In this document: positions 12,126-23,275 of the stretch, one piece after another
Numbering within the stretch: the stretch's first letter is position 1
How the letters are laid out: each line of letters starts with the position of its first letter
Origin: Podospora pseudocomata
Lineage: Eukaryota; Ascomycota; Sordariomycetes; Sordariales; Podosporaceae
Direction: 5' to 3'
Assembly: GCF_035222375.1 (NCBI RefSeq)
Contig: NC_085890.1
Location: 3,472,001 to 3,536,000, forward strand
Length of the DNA: 64,000 nt
Made by a program: the position numbers and the translations under genes
Notes under the pieces: generated by a model
What the model was told of the DNA's origin: nothing
Databases searched by the model: none
What the model saw: only the letters and a program-made list of their open reading frames with translations

Positions 12126-13759
12126 ATGGCGCCCAATTTGCTCTCCTGTGTCAACATCACCGCGCTACTATGGGGAATCCTTGACGAACTCGACATTGAC
12201 GATCGGTATCACAGCTTGAGCTGCTCCTGTAGAGCCTTACACGAGTGCTTGCTCTCCTACATGGAAGTTCGAGTCAGAAGATGATTCAAGGATGCACCTG
12301 CAGCTCTCGTTGCCGCCATCAAACTTGCCCAGCTTGCCGAATTAGAACGTAAAGCACCTCTTGAAGAAGATCCACAGGGACGCGTATTCTGGGATGGGCT
12401 TTTCTCAGAAGATGACGAGAATCGCCGTGAGTTCGATGATTACATTCCTGCACATTTAACATACCCAGAGGTCTCTGAACACATTTATTCGAGCGATAGA
12501 CAATACCGGGAGTTCCAAAAATATCTCGAGCTCTTTCCCTCTCGGAAGCACAAGTTTGATGTCATCGCCGATTTGCTTCAGCCCTCCCCTGTCATGGGCT
12601 TAGATGACGTACTCAGCCGGCTCGAGCCCACGACCAAAGAGGATCAACTTCGCAGACTTCGTTGCGGAGAGAATGACTCCCCCAATCACCACTGAACAAA
12701 TATACACAACACACCATCAATGCGAAGTACCAGCCTGGGTTCGATTGCCTGAAATACAGGATCTTCAAGAACAATCCGACTGAGGGAAACTTGTTCGCCG
12801 CAGAAAGCCAAAGGATCAAGTTCTGGTCATGAATGGGTTATACCAGCGGTGGTACTGGGCATTCTTGAGGGCGAACGAAGCTACCGGCCCCGTCAGACGA
12901 CCACTTTCGCGCACCGAAAGGTCTCGATTCCCTTCTGGTTGCTATGCTCATTCATGAACCTATACCTCAGTTCCGACTGGCCTTGCGCCTGTTTGTTTGG
13001 GGAATGCATCACTGGAGAGTTGAAGAAATGGCGACTATCTCCCATATGGTGAATGAACCAAGCTCGTGGGATGGTCTTGGAACGCTCGTCACATTGCCCC
13101 TCGACCCTGAAATCGGCCAGCAGGAAACGCCACGAACATACTACGATCCCATCGTAAGTTCATTTCGGACAGGATTTTGATGCATTATACCTACTGACAT
13201 GAATATGCAGGTACTGGCCAGCCTTCGCAAGTATAAATGTGAACGGAGCCGCCAGTCTTAAGTGTTTAAGCCGGTGTTCAGAGACTCCCGACATGTAGCG
13301 ACCATCCTGCAGGAGGTTGTTGGCGTTAAGTTACCAGCAGCCACCATCCGCCCCTCCTCTGAAATCGACTTACAGTCTAGATCAGCAATGAATCAGGACG
13401 CAGGCTTGGCTATGCTACGCCAACAGTTTCTTCACGATACCGGAGATGTATCGCAAAAAAAGCGCTACCCCGTGTCAATTTTCCACGACGCAATAGTCAC
13501 TTCTGATAACGCGGACCATTACTGTAACATAATAGTCCGTTCTGATGCCGCGGACTATTTCCGTACTAGACATTACCGTACTTATGGATGGAGCTTGCTT
13601 GATCGTGACACAGTCGAGGCTTTATGGCTGGACCAAGAAAGCAACTACAAGGACATGGTCAACGAGGCTTATTTTGACGGCCTCGCCCCAACAGAGTCAC
13701 ATGACCCCAGTGTGACCTTGATCGTGATCGGATGGCAAACTACACGTTGTAAGCAATGA
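12126..13759 (+). pseudogene. F-box-like gene, decayed
   Basis: ATG 12126 begins MAPNLLSCVNITALLWGILD, an F-box-like start (short hydrophobic pairs, then CSCRALHECLL). TGA at 12282-12284 interrupts it, yet the same frame runs on as protein (FKDAPAALVAAIKLAQLAEL and beyond) to about 12695. Coding-like sequence then changes frame near 12655, stops near 12779, and continues near 12944-13153 (EPIPQFRLALRLFVWGMHHW) to a good intron at 13154-13210 (GTAAGT...ATGCAG). After it the frame meets TAA at 13259-13261 and remains open to 13759. Several independent lesions make it a pseudogene. The substrate and the rest of the domain plan are unknown. Confidence 0.55.
13492..13569 (+). repeat. Two in-frame 39-bp tandem copies, second one palindromic
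   Basis: Units at 13492-13530 and 13531-13569 match at roughly 29-30 of 39 positions and keep frame (AIVTSDNADHYCN / IIVRSDAADYFRT). The second unit also contains a perfect 9-bp inverted repeat, AATAGTCCG at 13531-13539 against CGGACTATT at 13551-13559. Confidence 0.7.
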
Positions 13760-13913
13760 AGGCGTTCAGGCTGAGCATAAAATTTGGGTAGATAGGTACC
13801 TGGTTACTTAACCAAAGTCTCCTCTTTCCTCAGATAGTGCACTACAGATTTCATCAACAGTCATATCCTGATCTCCAACATATCACCCCCATTCATCTAT
13901 TCTATCTCCTCAA

Positions 13914-13928
13914 CCCCCCCCCCCCCCC
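13914..13928. repeat. Poly-C tract just past the amidase stop
   Basis: Fifteen consecutive C on the plus strand (poly-G in the amidase mRNA 3' end), ending 4 bp from the stop codon. Such tracts are error-prone in replication and in sequencing. Confidence 0.8.
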
Positions 13929-13932
13929 TTTT

Positions 13933-15665
13933 TCAAAACCCCACAAAATCACCCAACTCCAAATTCGGCACAATCACCGGCCTCGGCCCCTTCTTCCTCA
14001 CCAAAGTCCTCTGCTCAAACGCATACGCCAAAGCCAGCAACTTCTCCTCCTCAAACATGCCGCCCAAAAAGCTGATCCCAAAAGGAATATTAGGCCCCTG
14101 CTGCACCAACCCCCTCGCGTTCCTCGTAACGTTCCATGTGGCAGGGTAATACCCCAACGGCAACGTCACAATCGGTGCCCCCTGAATCGCCGCCTTGGCA
14201 GCAGCCTGACTGGTGGGTAACACCACCGCGTCAAGATCATTTCGCTCAATCGCTCCCAAAAGACCGCCCTCGCCACCCCAGTAGAGGTTGCGCTGGTATT
14301 CCTCCCAGAAGCGAATGTCAGAGTTGTTGTACCCGAGCTCGAGCGCGCCGTCCCAACGGGCGGTGTCCCTGTCGGGGAAGAACTCCAGGCTGGAGTTTTG
14401 GGTGAAGTTGCGGATGTCTTCTAGGGTGTGGAGGTTGTAAGGGTTGTGCGATAGAGAATCAAGATACACCGCGAGGTCAGAGACAAAGTCTGCGCCGAGG
14501 ACGATGGAGGTTGTGTTAGGGGAGGGGACAGTGAAGTTTGCGCTGACGACGGTGGCACCGGCGGATTTCATTGTGTCGATGGCGGACCAGAAGGCGGTCA
14601 TCTCTACCGTGCTGGCGTTGGGGTTGAGGGTGTTGTAGGGGATGCCGATTCTTGCCCCTGAGAGGGAGCTGACGTTGAGGGCGGAGACGTAATCCGGGAT
14701 CTTGGAGTCCTCCCAGGGGATGGTGGATGTGTAGTTATCTCTGGGGTCGTGGCCGGCGATGGCTTGGAGGATGATGGCGGCGTCTTTGACGGTGCGGGCC
14801 ATGGGGCCGATGGTGTCTTGGTGGGAGGAAATGGGGATGACGAGGTAGCGGGAGGTGAGGCCGACGGTGGGCTTGATGCCGACTAGAGATCCTTTCTGGG
14901 ATGGGGAGATGATTGATCCGGAGGTCTGGATGGGTGTCAGTTTCATGATCATGTTGTGAGATTGCTGTTGTTACGGACCTCTGTACCAAGGGCCGCAAGA
15001 CAAAGACCAATGGATGCAGCAACGCCACTGCCGCTGGAACTACCGCCGGGGTCTTCATTGGGATAGTAAGCCCCGGTTGCCTGACCACCATACGCTGACC
15101 AACCACTGGACGAGTTACTACTCCTGTAGTTGGCCCATTGACTGAGGTTGGCCTTGCCGAGGATAATGGCGCCAGCCTCACGCAGCTTCACCGCCATGGT
15201 ACTGTCATGAGGAACCTTCGCGCCCACCAGTGCAAAGGAGCCAGCAGTGTTGTTCATCTTGTCCGCTGTGGCAATGTTGTCCTTGATCAGAATGGGAATG
15301 CCATGAAGTGGACCGAGAGTGGTCCCGTTGGCACGCATAGCATCCAGCTCAGCGGCAATGTCGAGGGCATCTGGGTTCACCTCATTGACAGCTCGTAACA
15401 GAGGGTTGACTTGTTCAATGCGTGCCAAGTAGGCCTTGACCAGGTCGACACTGGTGAAGAGACCTCTTGAGAGTCCTTCCTCCAGGTCATCGATGGTGAC
15501 CTCGGTGAGGCTGGGGAAAGGGACGCCCTTGACTGTGGCATTGGTCAGCTAGATATTCTTTTAACTTGAGGTCAGTTAAACAATACCTGTCGAGCAGTTC
15601 CCGATACCTGCAAACCCCAGCCAGGCCGCAGAGGCAGCAATGAGAAGTCTTGCAAGTCTCGTCAT
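13933..15665 (-). CDS. Secreted amidase (amidase signature family)
   Basis: Hydrolyses amide bonds with a Ser-cisSer-Lys triad. Visible parts: Lys in PILIKDNIAT, the glycine/serine-rich signature GGSSSGSG, and after splicing GTETSGSIISP, which carries the nucleophile-side serine of the family. Model (minus): exon 1 from ATG 15665 to 15587 (or 15608), exon 2 15532-14979, exon 3 14925-13933; introns 15586-15533 (GTATTG, TTTAACTGAC branch region, GCCACAG) and 14978-14926 (GTCCGT...CCAG). Phases agree throughout, giving about 541 (or 534) residues, the normal size. MTRLARLLIAASAAWLGFAG is a good signal peptide and there are many NxS/T sites, so it is probably secreted. It is the first clearly intact gene from the left. 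Substrate unknown. Confidence 0.85.
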
Positions 15666-16599
15666 GATGCCAGTTCCTCCTCTAGGATGTTGAGAATGAG
15701 GGTGAGAATGTCTTTCTTCTGCCCGATTCAGATGTCGTGGTCCATCTTATATAGCAGTGCCCTCATCAGTATCACGGCATTTCCTCAGCGGGACGTTACC
15801 TCATCCACACCACCGTGCTCGGATCCGGGTTCCCGGGATGCAGTCTTGCTGGTTGAATGTCGAATCTTGGACCATATCGCGGGGGTGGCTGGCAAAGATG
15901 CCGGGTACTGCCAGATAAGAGCCAGCTAATTGACGGTTGGGAAAGCTTGGCTGACGCCGACACTGCGTGTGTGATTGGCGGATATGAAGACAGGATCGAA
16001 TAGTTTTGCTGGACCTTCAGTTAGTCACGGTTATACTGTTGATTAGAGATAGCATCGTGGGGTTCTCAAGACCCATGCAGCTGTTATCGGCGGGGTTTAC
16101 GGCAATAGTGCCGGCGAAGAGACCGGCATTGATTATCTTGGATATTCATCAGAAACTTCATGCTTGCAAACGTCACCGGAAGAAGACGTCAACGAGGTTC
16201 GGACCTTTCGCTCCGGCCATTAGAACGTTCGTTTATTTTGGCGTGAACCACCCCTATGGTACCCCTTTCCTACAGAGAGTGGAGTATGCCAAGGTTTGTT
16301 GATTTTGAGAAGAAAACCGTTACTGTGGCAACTGATCAGGGGCAAGATGCTTTCTTCAACACTATAAGACAGCACTAGGTGCCTTACAGACAACCCGGAA
16401 TGGAGCAAGTAAACATTGCAATTACTCTAGTAGATCCCACAATGATATTCTCAACATCCAAAAGTTTCTTCCTGCGCACTTCAAGAAATGACAAAACTTC
16501 TACCAACAACCGAACTTTTGACTCTCAAAGACTGCCACGCCCCTCATACAAACGAAATCCGCAAGAAAGCGGTGCAAAGAAATGAAAAAAACATCCACT
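15666..16599. other. Intergenic, promoter side of the amidase
   Basis: Nothing recognisable beyond short open frames. The amidase promoter should lie in the first few hundred bases and the 3' end of the Hsp70-like gene at the far end. Confidence 0.4.
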
Positions 16600-19077
16600 C
16601 TAGAGGAATCCAATCCGGCAGCGTCCCTCAAATCCATCCTCCATCTCCGACTCTACAACAGGCTCCATTTCCAGCTCAAACTCCGCATGATCATCTCCAG
16701 TCCTCAACATACACCTGAGCTCACCATCAAAGATCATCGACAGCATAACGTTGTTGAGCCTAATTCGGGTCACCATCCCCTCATCATCAACCAATTTCTG
16801 CCAGTCTCCATATTCCAGAGCCCTCATTGGACATCGGAAACGACACATAGGCTTGACCGTCTTGTCCTTCCTCGGTGGGGGGTTGTCAGAGTTACACAAG
16901 CAAACTTCGATGACGAGATCGGTGTTATGCCGGCTGTCAAAGTCGATAAAAACTCGATGTGAGACTTTCGTCCCGTTGGAATCTGCACGGTCGCCCTTGT
17001 GATACAACAGCCAAAGGTTAACATTTCTCGTCATCCAAGCGTCGTTCTTTTCAAAATAGAGCTCGATGAACTTACTTCTTTGAAGTACCACAACATTCTC
17101 TTCATACGCGAAACGCCGTCACGTCCTATGTACATCTCGTCTTTCAGGGGCTGATATCTAGGTCCATTATGTTCGCTTTCGGGCACCAAAGCTTGGATCC
17201 CGTAGCTCTGTCTGACCACCTTGGAGTTGATAGAGATCCCCTCGAGAAGAGCCATGGTTGCTCCACGAGCAACGGCGGACCACCTAGAGTAATAATGTGA
17301 GAAATTGACTTTGACCCCACACACATAGACGTTGGGAAGAACTACTTACGTCCTTCTGACCTGTAAGATGTTGTTGAACTGCCTGTTGAGAATTGAATGC
17401 AGGTATCGCGAGGAGCCAAGGCCGCCAACAAGAAATATTTTCTGATTAATCGAACCATCAGCATTGCATCACGCAGCATCCTCTATGGTTACTCTTTACT
17501 TACGCTAGGCGACTTGGCTCCTGCCGCCTTGAGCCGCTGGAGCTGTTCGCCGATAAGAAACCGAATTCCCGTGTAGCTGGCAGAGAACCACTGTTCCACA
17601 ACAGCTCTTGATTAGAAGGAGAAGTGTTAGCACTTGTGAAAACCAACAACAAGGAAGAATCACGACCGTTTGGAGCTGACATACCTTTCGATGAATACTA
17701 TGTCAGTCGGCTTTCCTCTACCCACCAACCTGTCCAGGCCATGCTTGGGAATCAGACCCCGTGGTAGGTTCTCCAACCTGACAGGCTCAACAATCCTCTC
17801 ACGGTTATCTGAGGCTGGCGTGTGAAAGTTGCGTTTCAGCCCATACTCCCACGCATGGTCGACAAAATCCCGGAATTCCTTGCTGTTTCGGATGCCGGGC
17901 CGGGACCTGTTACCAATCGTAATATGATTTTCGAATGCTTGGTCGATAAGGAAGGCACCGCGAAGTTTACCTGTGGTTCGTTGTTAGGCGGGTCCAAAAC
18001 CCATAAAGAATATTGTTCCATTACTAACCAGCGCCTTCAACAGCTTCCCTGAATCGAAGGGGGTGGACAGACTCAATAGTGTAGGTGATAATATCCTGAA
18101 TCGGTTTAGCAGAGCGAGCAGATTGTAGTGAGGCAGGCTAGTGTCAACTCACAATTGTTCCGCCTCCACAATCACAAACCATGAATGTCTCTCCTCTCTA
18201 ATCATTGCGTAGTTTGGTTAGCGGTGCGATCGAAAAACGGCATGGTTGTTCCCGTGTCACAAAGGGGCGAACTTACTTTTACAGGGCGTTTGAGCTTTTC
18301 TCTCAACGTGCAGAGAGCCGCGGCCTCGGGTTCCTGAACCCAAGAAAGGGTAACGAATCTGAACGGGGGTGGGTCCGTGATACCAGCGAGGTGCGCCGCT
18401 TCTATCATCGTCTTGTTGGCATACTCAGGCCACATGGCAGGAGTGGCGATGGCTACCTTCAAGGGCACTCCATCGAGCCCCTCAACTTCGCGCCCAATTT
18501 CTTCCAACGCATGCTCCCATACTCCCCTCAGAAAATCAGCAATGAGGCCGACTAGACCCGTCTTCTGGTAGCGTTGACTTTTTTGGAGTCTCGAACGGGC
18601 TTCAATGAGCTGTTTACTACTCCGCACATCAACTCCTGCGTCGCTTTCACGAAGAAGCAGGAGCTTGAACCACCGTATGGGATTGCTGGTGGGTGAGAGG
18701 CAATGATATCCCCAGGCTCCGGTTTCCGGGTCCACCAAGGTAGGTACTTGTGCTTCGTCCAGTCTTTGTTGATAATGGTCGGGGTCCCCTGGCCAACTCA
18801 TGACATCGTAAATGTATCGTGGATCATTGGGATTCCATTCGTGGGATCTTGTCCAGGAAACACCAGAATAACTAGTGAAAACGTGAGTATGAGATTTGGA
18901 GATTCCGAAAGCAAAAGCTGATGGGGCTCACGTGGTTCCAAAGTCGATACCAATAGCGATGAAGTATTGGTCAACGCCAGCATGGGAAGGTGAGGAGGAA
19001 GGCGGGGTGGCTCCGTCTTCGGCCACTCGTGTCGAAGCGCTAGCCATTGAGGCGGAATCTGAGTTGTCACTCAACAT
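16600..19077 (-). CDS. Hsp70-like ATPase protein (actin-like ATPase fold), nine exons
   Basis: Fungal Hsp70-related protein of the short kind, with the ATPase core but no typical substrate-binding lid. Exons on the minus strand: 19077-18932, 18871-18277, 18197-18153, 18095-18029, 17970-17685, 17606-17504, 17441-17350, 17283-17076, 16995-16600; all phases agree and give about 645 residues. Phosphate-1 motif IGIDFGTTYSGVSW spans the first junction; phosphate-2 is FMVCDCGGGTI; the adenosine motif is IFLVGGLGSSRYL. After the last junction WYFKEGDRADSNGTKVSH matches the KGD segment typical of this family. The last intron (17075-16996) happens to be open in one frame and can be mistaken for coding. 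A leader intron (GTATGC...TTAG) may lie just upstream of ATG 19077. Client and role unknown; the start codon is divergent from the GTPase gene, 539 bp away. Confidence 0.85.
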
Positions 19078-19616
19078 GCTTGGAGACTCGGGACGGGCCG
19101 GATAATGCAGGGGCTGTTGACAGCTAAGAAAGTCAGAATATGCATACCTTGACACTACAGGAGTGGCAAATAAACAAGGCCATAGGAGCCGAGATATACA
19201 ATTTCCATTTCAGCCGCTAGATGTCGAGGCTCAGCCTTCTGTCATACCAAACAGCTACCTTTGGCATGTTACACCAAGTCGATCACTTGACGCTATGCTT
19301 TGGGCAGCAGGCAAGCGGGGGCCCAACCTGTGAGGCATCCAATGTGGAAAGCAGGAAATGCCCCCGCAGCAATCAGAAGACGGCATATTGTCACCCATGG
19401 TGCATTGGGTAGTAATCAGAACCTGATAACCGGTTTTAGTGACAAACCGGGCGTGGCAGAAGGTGTGTATAAGACGCATTTCAAGGCGTAACAGCTCCTC
19501 AAGATTGAGGATAAACTCGATACTGAGGAATAATAACTCATCTGTCAGGCCGGCCTCTGCAAAAATCTTCTGATCTCGTGCCCTGTGAAGACATCGCCTC
19601 GGCGCCACGCAGCAGA
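19078..19616. promoter_or_regulatory. Divergent promoter region between Hsp70-like and GTPase genes
   Basis: The 539 bp between two outward-facing start codons must hold both promoters. I see no gene in it and no motif I can assign. Confidence 0.5.
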
Positions 19617-20536
19617 ATGAGGGACAAGACTTCAGCGGATGCAGATGGGATGGTGATGGTGATGGGGGTCAACGGATCGGGCAAAAGTGTATTTGTGAAC
19701 CTCCTCAAGGCAGGCTCTGGCAAGGTCGGAAAAGAAATTCTATCGGGTACGCACAGTCTCGGTTTTTTTCTAGTTGAAGTTAGCTAACGTGAAATGACAT
19801 GACGTCTACAGCTTCTCAGCCACCTCAAGCGGTCAAACTCACTGTGGATCGGAAGCCTCGCTCCTTTGTCACGGTGGGCGACACGCCCGGATTCGACGAC
19901 ACGCAGCCTGCAGACGCCACAACCTTGATAAATATCCTACGATACTTGTCGATCCAGTATACGCTCAATATTCCACTCAAGGGCATCCTTTACTTCCATC
20001 CGATCCACAAGCCTCTGGACTGCAACTCGACGTACGATTACCTGAAGATGCTTCCGTCACTGTGCAAGGGCCCCGTCACCCTCGAGAATGTCATAATCGT
20101 TACGACGCGGTGGGATGAAGTGAAGGACCAGGAGACTGGCATGCGTCATGAGCAAGAGCTCATCGATACCTATCTAGGTTCGATGTTGGAAAAGGGGGCT
20201 ACCATGATGCGGTTCCACGGGTCAGCTGCAGAGGCGCAGGCGATGGTATCGAGATTGGTGTCCAACGATGACAGTTTTGAGCTCGATGTCCAGCGGGAAC
20301 TGGTGAACCAGGAAAGGCGGGCGTGGCATGTGCACCTGGACTTGAGTAAACGCTGCTCTGAAGATCTACGTCTGGTAGAAACCATGGGCGAAACAGTCGG
20401 GCAAAGGGCCAAGGCGGATGCAAAACAAGAAAAAGGGAATTTGAAGCACTGGTTTCGTCGGACATCGGCTGAAATTCGTGTTTTTCTTGGGATCCTGGAT
20501 ATTCCGTGCGGCAACGGTGGATGGTTGACCTGCTAG
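19617..20536 (+). CDS. AIG1-like P-loop GTPase (fungal G-domain protein)
   Basis: Two exons, 19617-19746 and 19812-20536, joined by a phase-1 intron (GTACGC...CTACAG), give 284 residues. G1 is GVNGSGKS (residues 16-23), G3 is DTPGFDDT, G4 is TTRWDE in place of NKxD, as in fungal relatives of AIG1/GIMAP GTPases. A charged, probably helical C-terminal part follows. The family is common in filamentous fungi as 'G domain-containing protein', and function is not established. ATG 19617 leaves a short N-terminus before the P-loop. The frame looks intact. It stands divergent from the Hsp70-like ATPase gene, so the two may be co-expressed. Confidence 0.8.
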
Positions 20537-21460
20537 GTACCTTAGTGGGGGTTGTGCTCTTTCCAGGGTGCCCGGGAGGGGTACCTGCCTCGTTGACCCC
20601 CAAGTTGAGCTGTCACACGTCACACTTCTCTTTCATGCACAAGCCCTCCATGGGTTTTTTCTGTCATACATCCAGCCCGTTGTGTATGTACCGTAGTTCA
20701 ATTGCAGAAGTTGTGCCGGCAATGCTTTGCCAGCTCATCAGTCCCATGAGTCACACCAACTAAGATACCACAATTCCCACCCAACCAGAACAAGTACCTG
20801 CGTCCTCGAACCAACCACCAATCACCTTACGACAGGCGCTCATCTTTGTTAGCCCCGATATGCAAGACATTATTTAGACCCTATTTGCGTACCGCATCAT
20901 GGTCTGTTTGAGCCACGGTGCGGTTGGGTCTCAACGAATGATGAGGCATCAAGACCTTGGGGCGGTCAGGGCCTCGGTTTGAAGACCAACTCAGCCTGAT
21001 CTAGAGTCAATACCCAAGGACGTCAAACAATGAGAAAACTGACCCTACAACGACAGTTGACCGAGTCTCCCAAACGTGAGGATACCTACCTTCACTCTGG
21101 TTCTTCTCAAAACTTGGAGCAGATCTGGAACCAACCGGTCTGTTCATCTCTAGGTGAAAAGTCCGATTCTGGCATATCTTCCATGGCCGTTTCGCTACAA
21201 TCATGGCGAGAACGCTAACTTTGAGAATACCCCAGATGCCTCTCGAGCAAGAAGAAACCCCGGGCTTGGTGTCTTGCCTGATGGTGAGGTTACACAACGC
21301 TTGTATGGCCTTTGATTCCAGATTCAACAATGGGCAAACTGGTACAGCCAGAAAGATATCGGAATCTGGACATGGGCGATTTCCATTCTCGTTTTGGGAC
21401 CTGAGCAGTCGCCGCTTTAGCCTGAGCAGAAGTAGAGATCTCCTGAGCAGCCTGAGCAGG
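20537..21460. other. Gene-free stretch
   Basis: Downstream of the GTPase gene no coding pattern is recognisable. The right part becomes repetitive (degenerate CCTGAGCAG units from about 21400). Confidence 0.4.
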
Positions 21461-21543
21461 CCCTGAGCACGGTAAGCAAGGCCCTAAGCATGGTGAGCAA
21501 GGTCCTGAGCACGGTAAGCAAACCCTGAGCACGGTGAGCAAGC
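21461..21543. repeat. 21-bp minisatellite, about four units
   Basis: Units of about 21 bp with consensus CCCTGAGCACGGTRAGCAAG begin at 21461, 21482, 21503 and 21523, with few differences. Looser CCTGAGCAG copies extend leftward to about 21410. It abuts the LTR-like stretch that follows. Confidence 0.85.
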
Positions 21544-21546
21544 CAC

Positions 21547-21912
21547 TGTGGCCAACTGAACCGATGGAAGTTGTGGAGAGCGATAAGGAGAAAAACGAGG
21601 TCTTGGATGCCTATAAAAGGCTCCCCTCGCAGTGTATTGAGAATGGTCTTTTCTTTCCTTTCTTAAGTTCAAGTTCAAGTCAAACAGTCAAAGTCAATAT
21701 ACTGTTTTACCACACTTTCTTCCAGGGCATAATTCCCTGCAGTTCAGTGTCTGCCATTCTATTTACAGGGCATAATTCCCTTTACTTGCCTTCCTTCGGT
21801 GCCACTTCGCACCGTCGTACCTCGCAGTTCAAGAACCCCGGAGTCTTCAGGTAATTGCTTCCGATCTACCCGACAGGGCATACAACTAACCTGTCGGCGA
21901 CATATCTCAACA
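21547..21912 (+). mobile_element. Possible solo LTR of an LTR retrotransposon (family unknown), old
   Basis: The stretch has the layout of a fungal LTR: it opens with TGTGG, has a TATA box (TATAAAAGG near 21612), then a pyrimidine-rich stretch and repeated CAAGTTCAAGTC-like sequence, and ends near CAACA. I found no clear target-site duplication and no adjacent internal coding part, so ends and identity are uncertain. If real, it is a lone, old LTR. Confidence 0.3.
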
Positions 21913-22330
21913 CTTACTTCAATGGCTTGCTGACTTGGGGCGTCCATTGGAGGACTATCCTACACGCTGTGGCTTCTATGAGGTCACTACAAAAGTACCA
22001 TTGGTCAGGACCGCATGTAGGTACATCAACAAAGGAAATGCTGTCGACTCTAACAGAAATATGCCCCTTGTCAATTTTCTGCTGCCACCGTAGTATAACT
22101 CAATGTGGAATCTAGGAGCTAACAGTGGTTATACAACTTGAACACATGTTGCTCTCCAACCTCCATGTTAGCTGCTGCAGACCACTTTATCAAGGGAGCA
22201 ATGGCAGTAATGCATGAGGTGATTCTTCTCCATACAGAGGTCTCTTCACTACGCAGGGCTAATGAGGGGCTTAGTACAAGACGGAGAGCTATAAAACACG
22301 TGTGCGGCTTGTAAAGTTACTCATTGTACA
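21913..22330. other. Gene-free stretch
   Basis: No gene or repeat recognised between the LTR-like sequence and the transposase relic. Confidence 0.35.
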
Positions 22331-22550
22331 AGAAGCACAAGTTCATCTAGACCAGAAGGCCGTAGATTAGCAAGTAGTCCCGGAAACACGACAAAATGGT
22401 GGTGCAGGGGGATCTCGTACGAAGATTCGGTGTTGTGGCGTGTGCGGCAAGCCCGGCCATAATGCATGCACGTGCAAGAAGGCTGCAGAATCGTCTGATT
22501 CATCTGTTTCTAATTCAGTTATGGTTATTTCCAAGTGTGTGGTTGTGTAA
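22331..22550 (+). mobile_element. Relic of a pogo/Fot1-type transposase, C-terminal zinc knuckle
   Basis: In the frame open from 22371 to the TAA at 22548-22550, the sequence reads IRCCGVCGKPGHNACTCKKA. This is the C-x2-C-x4-H-x4-C knuckle that ends many fungal pogo/Fot1 (Tc1-mariner superfamily) DDE transposases, followed by their usual Ser-rich tail. Only this end is recognisable; an in-frame TAG at 22368 and no DDE domain upstream mark it as a fragment. Terminal inverted repeats were not found. Confidence 0.6.
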
Positions 22551-23275
22551 TTGAGGATGACTGTGGTAGGGTGGTGGAAACTGTACCGTTCGCTTATCAC
22601 GCAATTTAGTGGAGCCACCTTTTTCGTTCTGGAGGACAAACGAGATGTCTTACAAAGCAAGTTGTCGAATTTGGAAAACTCTTCTGAGTTTCCTCGATAT
22701 CGATGATAGTGAATTATTTGGCGGCGAAATGTTTCCCCAATTCTATTCGTTTGGATGTTAATTAAGATTAGAAAATAACCGGTCGATATAGAAGATTCGT
22801 TCCGGAATGAACGAGACGAAACATGCCGGGCATGACATTCATTTGAACCCACTGAGCATTAACCACATAAAAAAAGTACGTCTAAAACACTATCCGCTGA
22901 CAGTTCGGCATTAGGTAGAACCACAGACCTCAGATTGAGAGCTTACTCATCATCTTCATGACCAAGAACATCCGAGGCTTGACGGGGAATCTCCAAGAGA
23001 AGCGTCCCCATAAGGCATCGTGGTATTATACCTATGGCGTTGCAGATCCGCGGGATTCCGATGACAGGCGGCCAAATTGTTACCCCAGAGAGGTTGAACC
23101 GTATTTTGCTCAGACAGGTATTTAAAACTCTCAGATTTCTCACTCTTCAACATGTTCATCTAGTTTTCTCTCTTACTCTCAATTGATACCGTACAACCCA
23201 ACCGCCTCCGCCCCCCCCTAACCACCCCAATTTATCACCAACTTCGCCTTTCACACCAAATCCACAGTTTTCACC
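22551..23275. other. Gene-free stretch
   Basis: No gene recognised. The first part may be the 3' non-coding end of the transposon. The last part is the former leader of the oxidoreductase pseudogene. Confidence 0.35.

Noticed and set aside
12126-13759. RIP as the cause of the broken genes in the left half
   Set aside because: Lesions include many indels and non-transition changes, and the sequence is not strongly AT-shifted.
16996-17075. Reading the open frame at 17091-16600 as continuous coding
   Set aside because: It needs a frame change from the preceding exon. Treating 17075-16996 as an intron (GTAAGT...CACAAG) restores phase and the expected KEGDRADSNGTKV segment.
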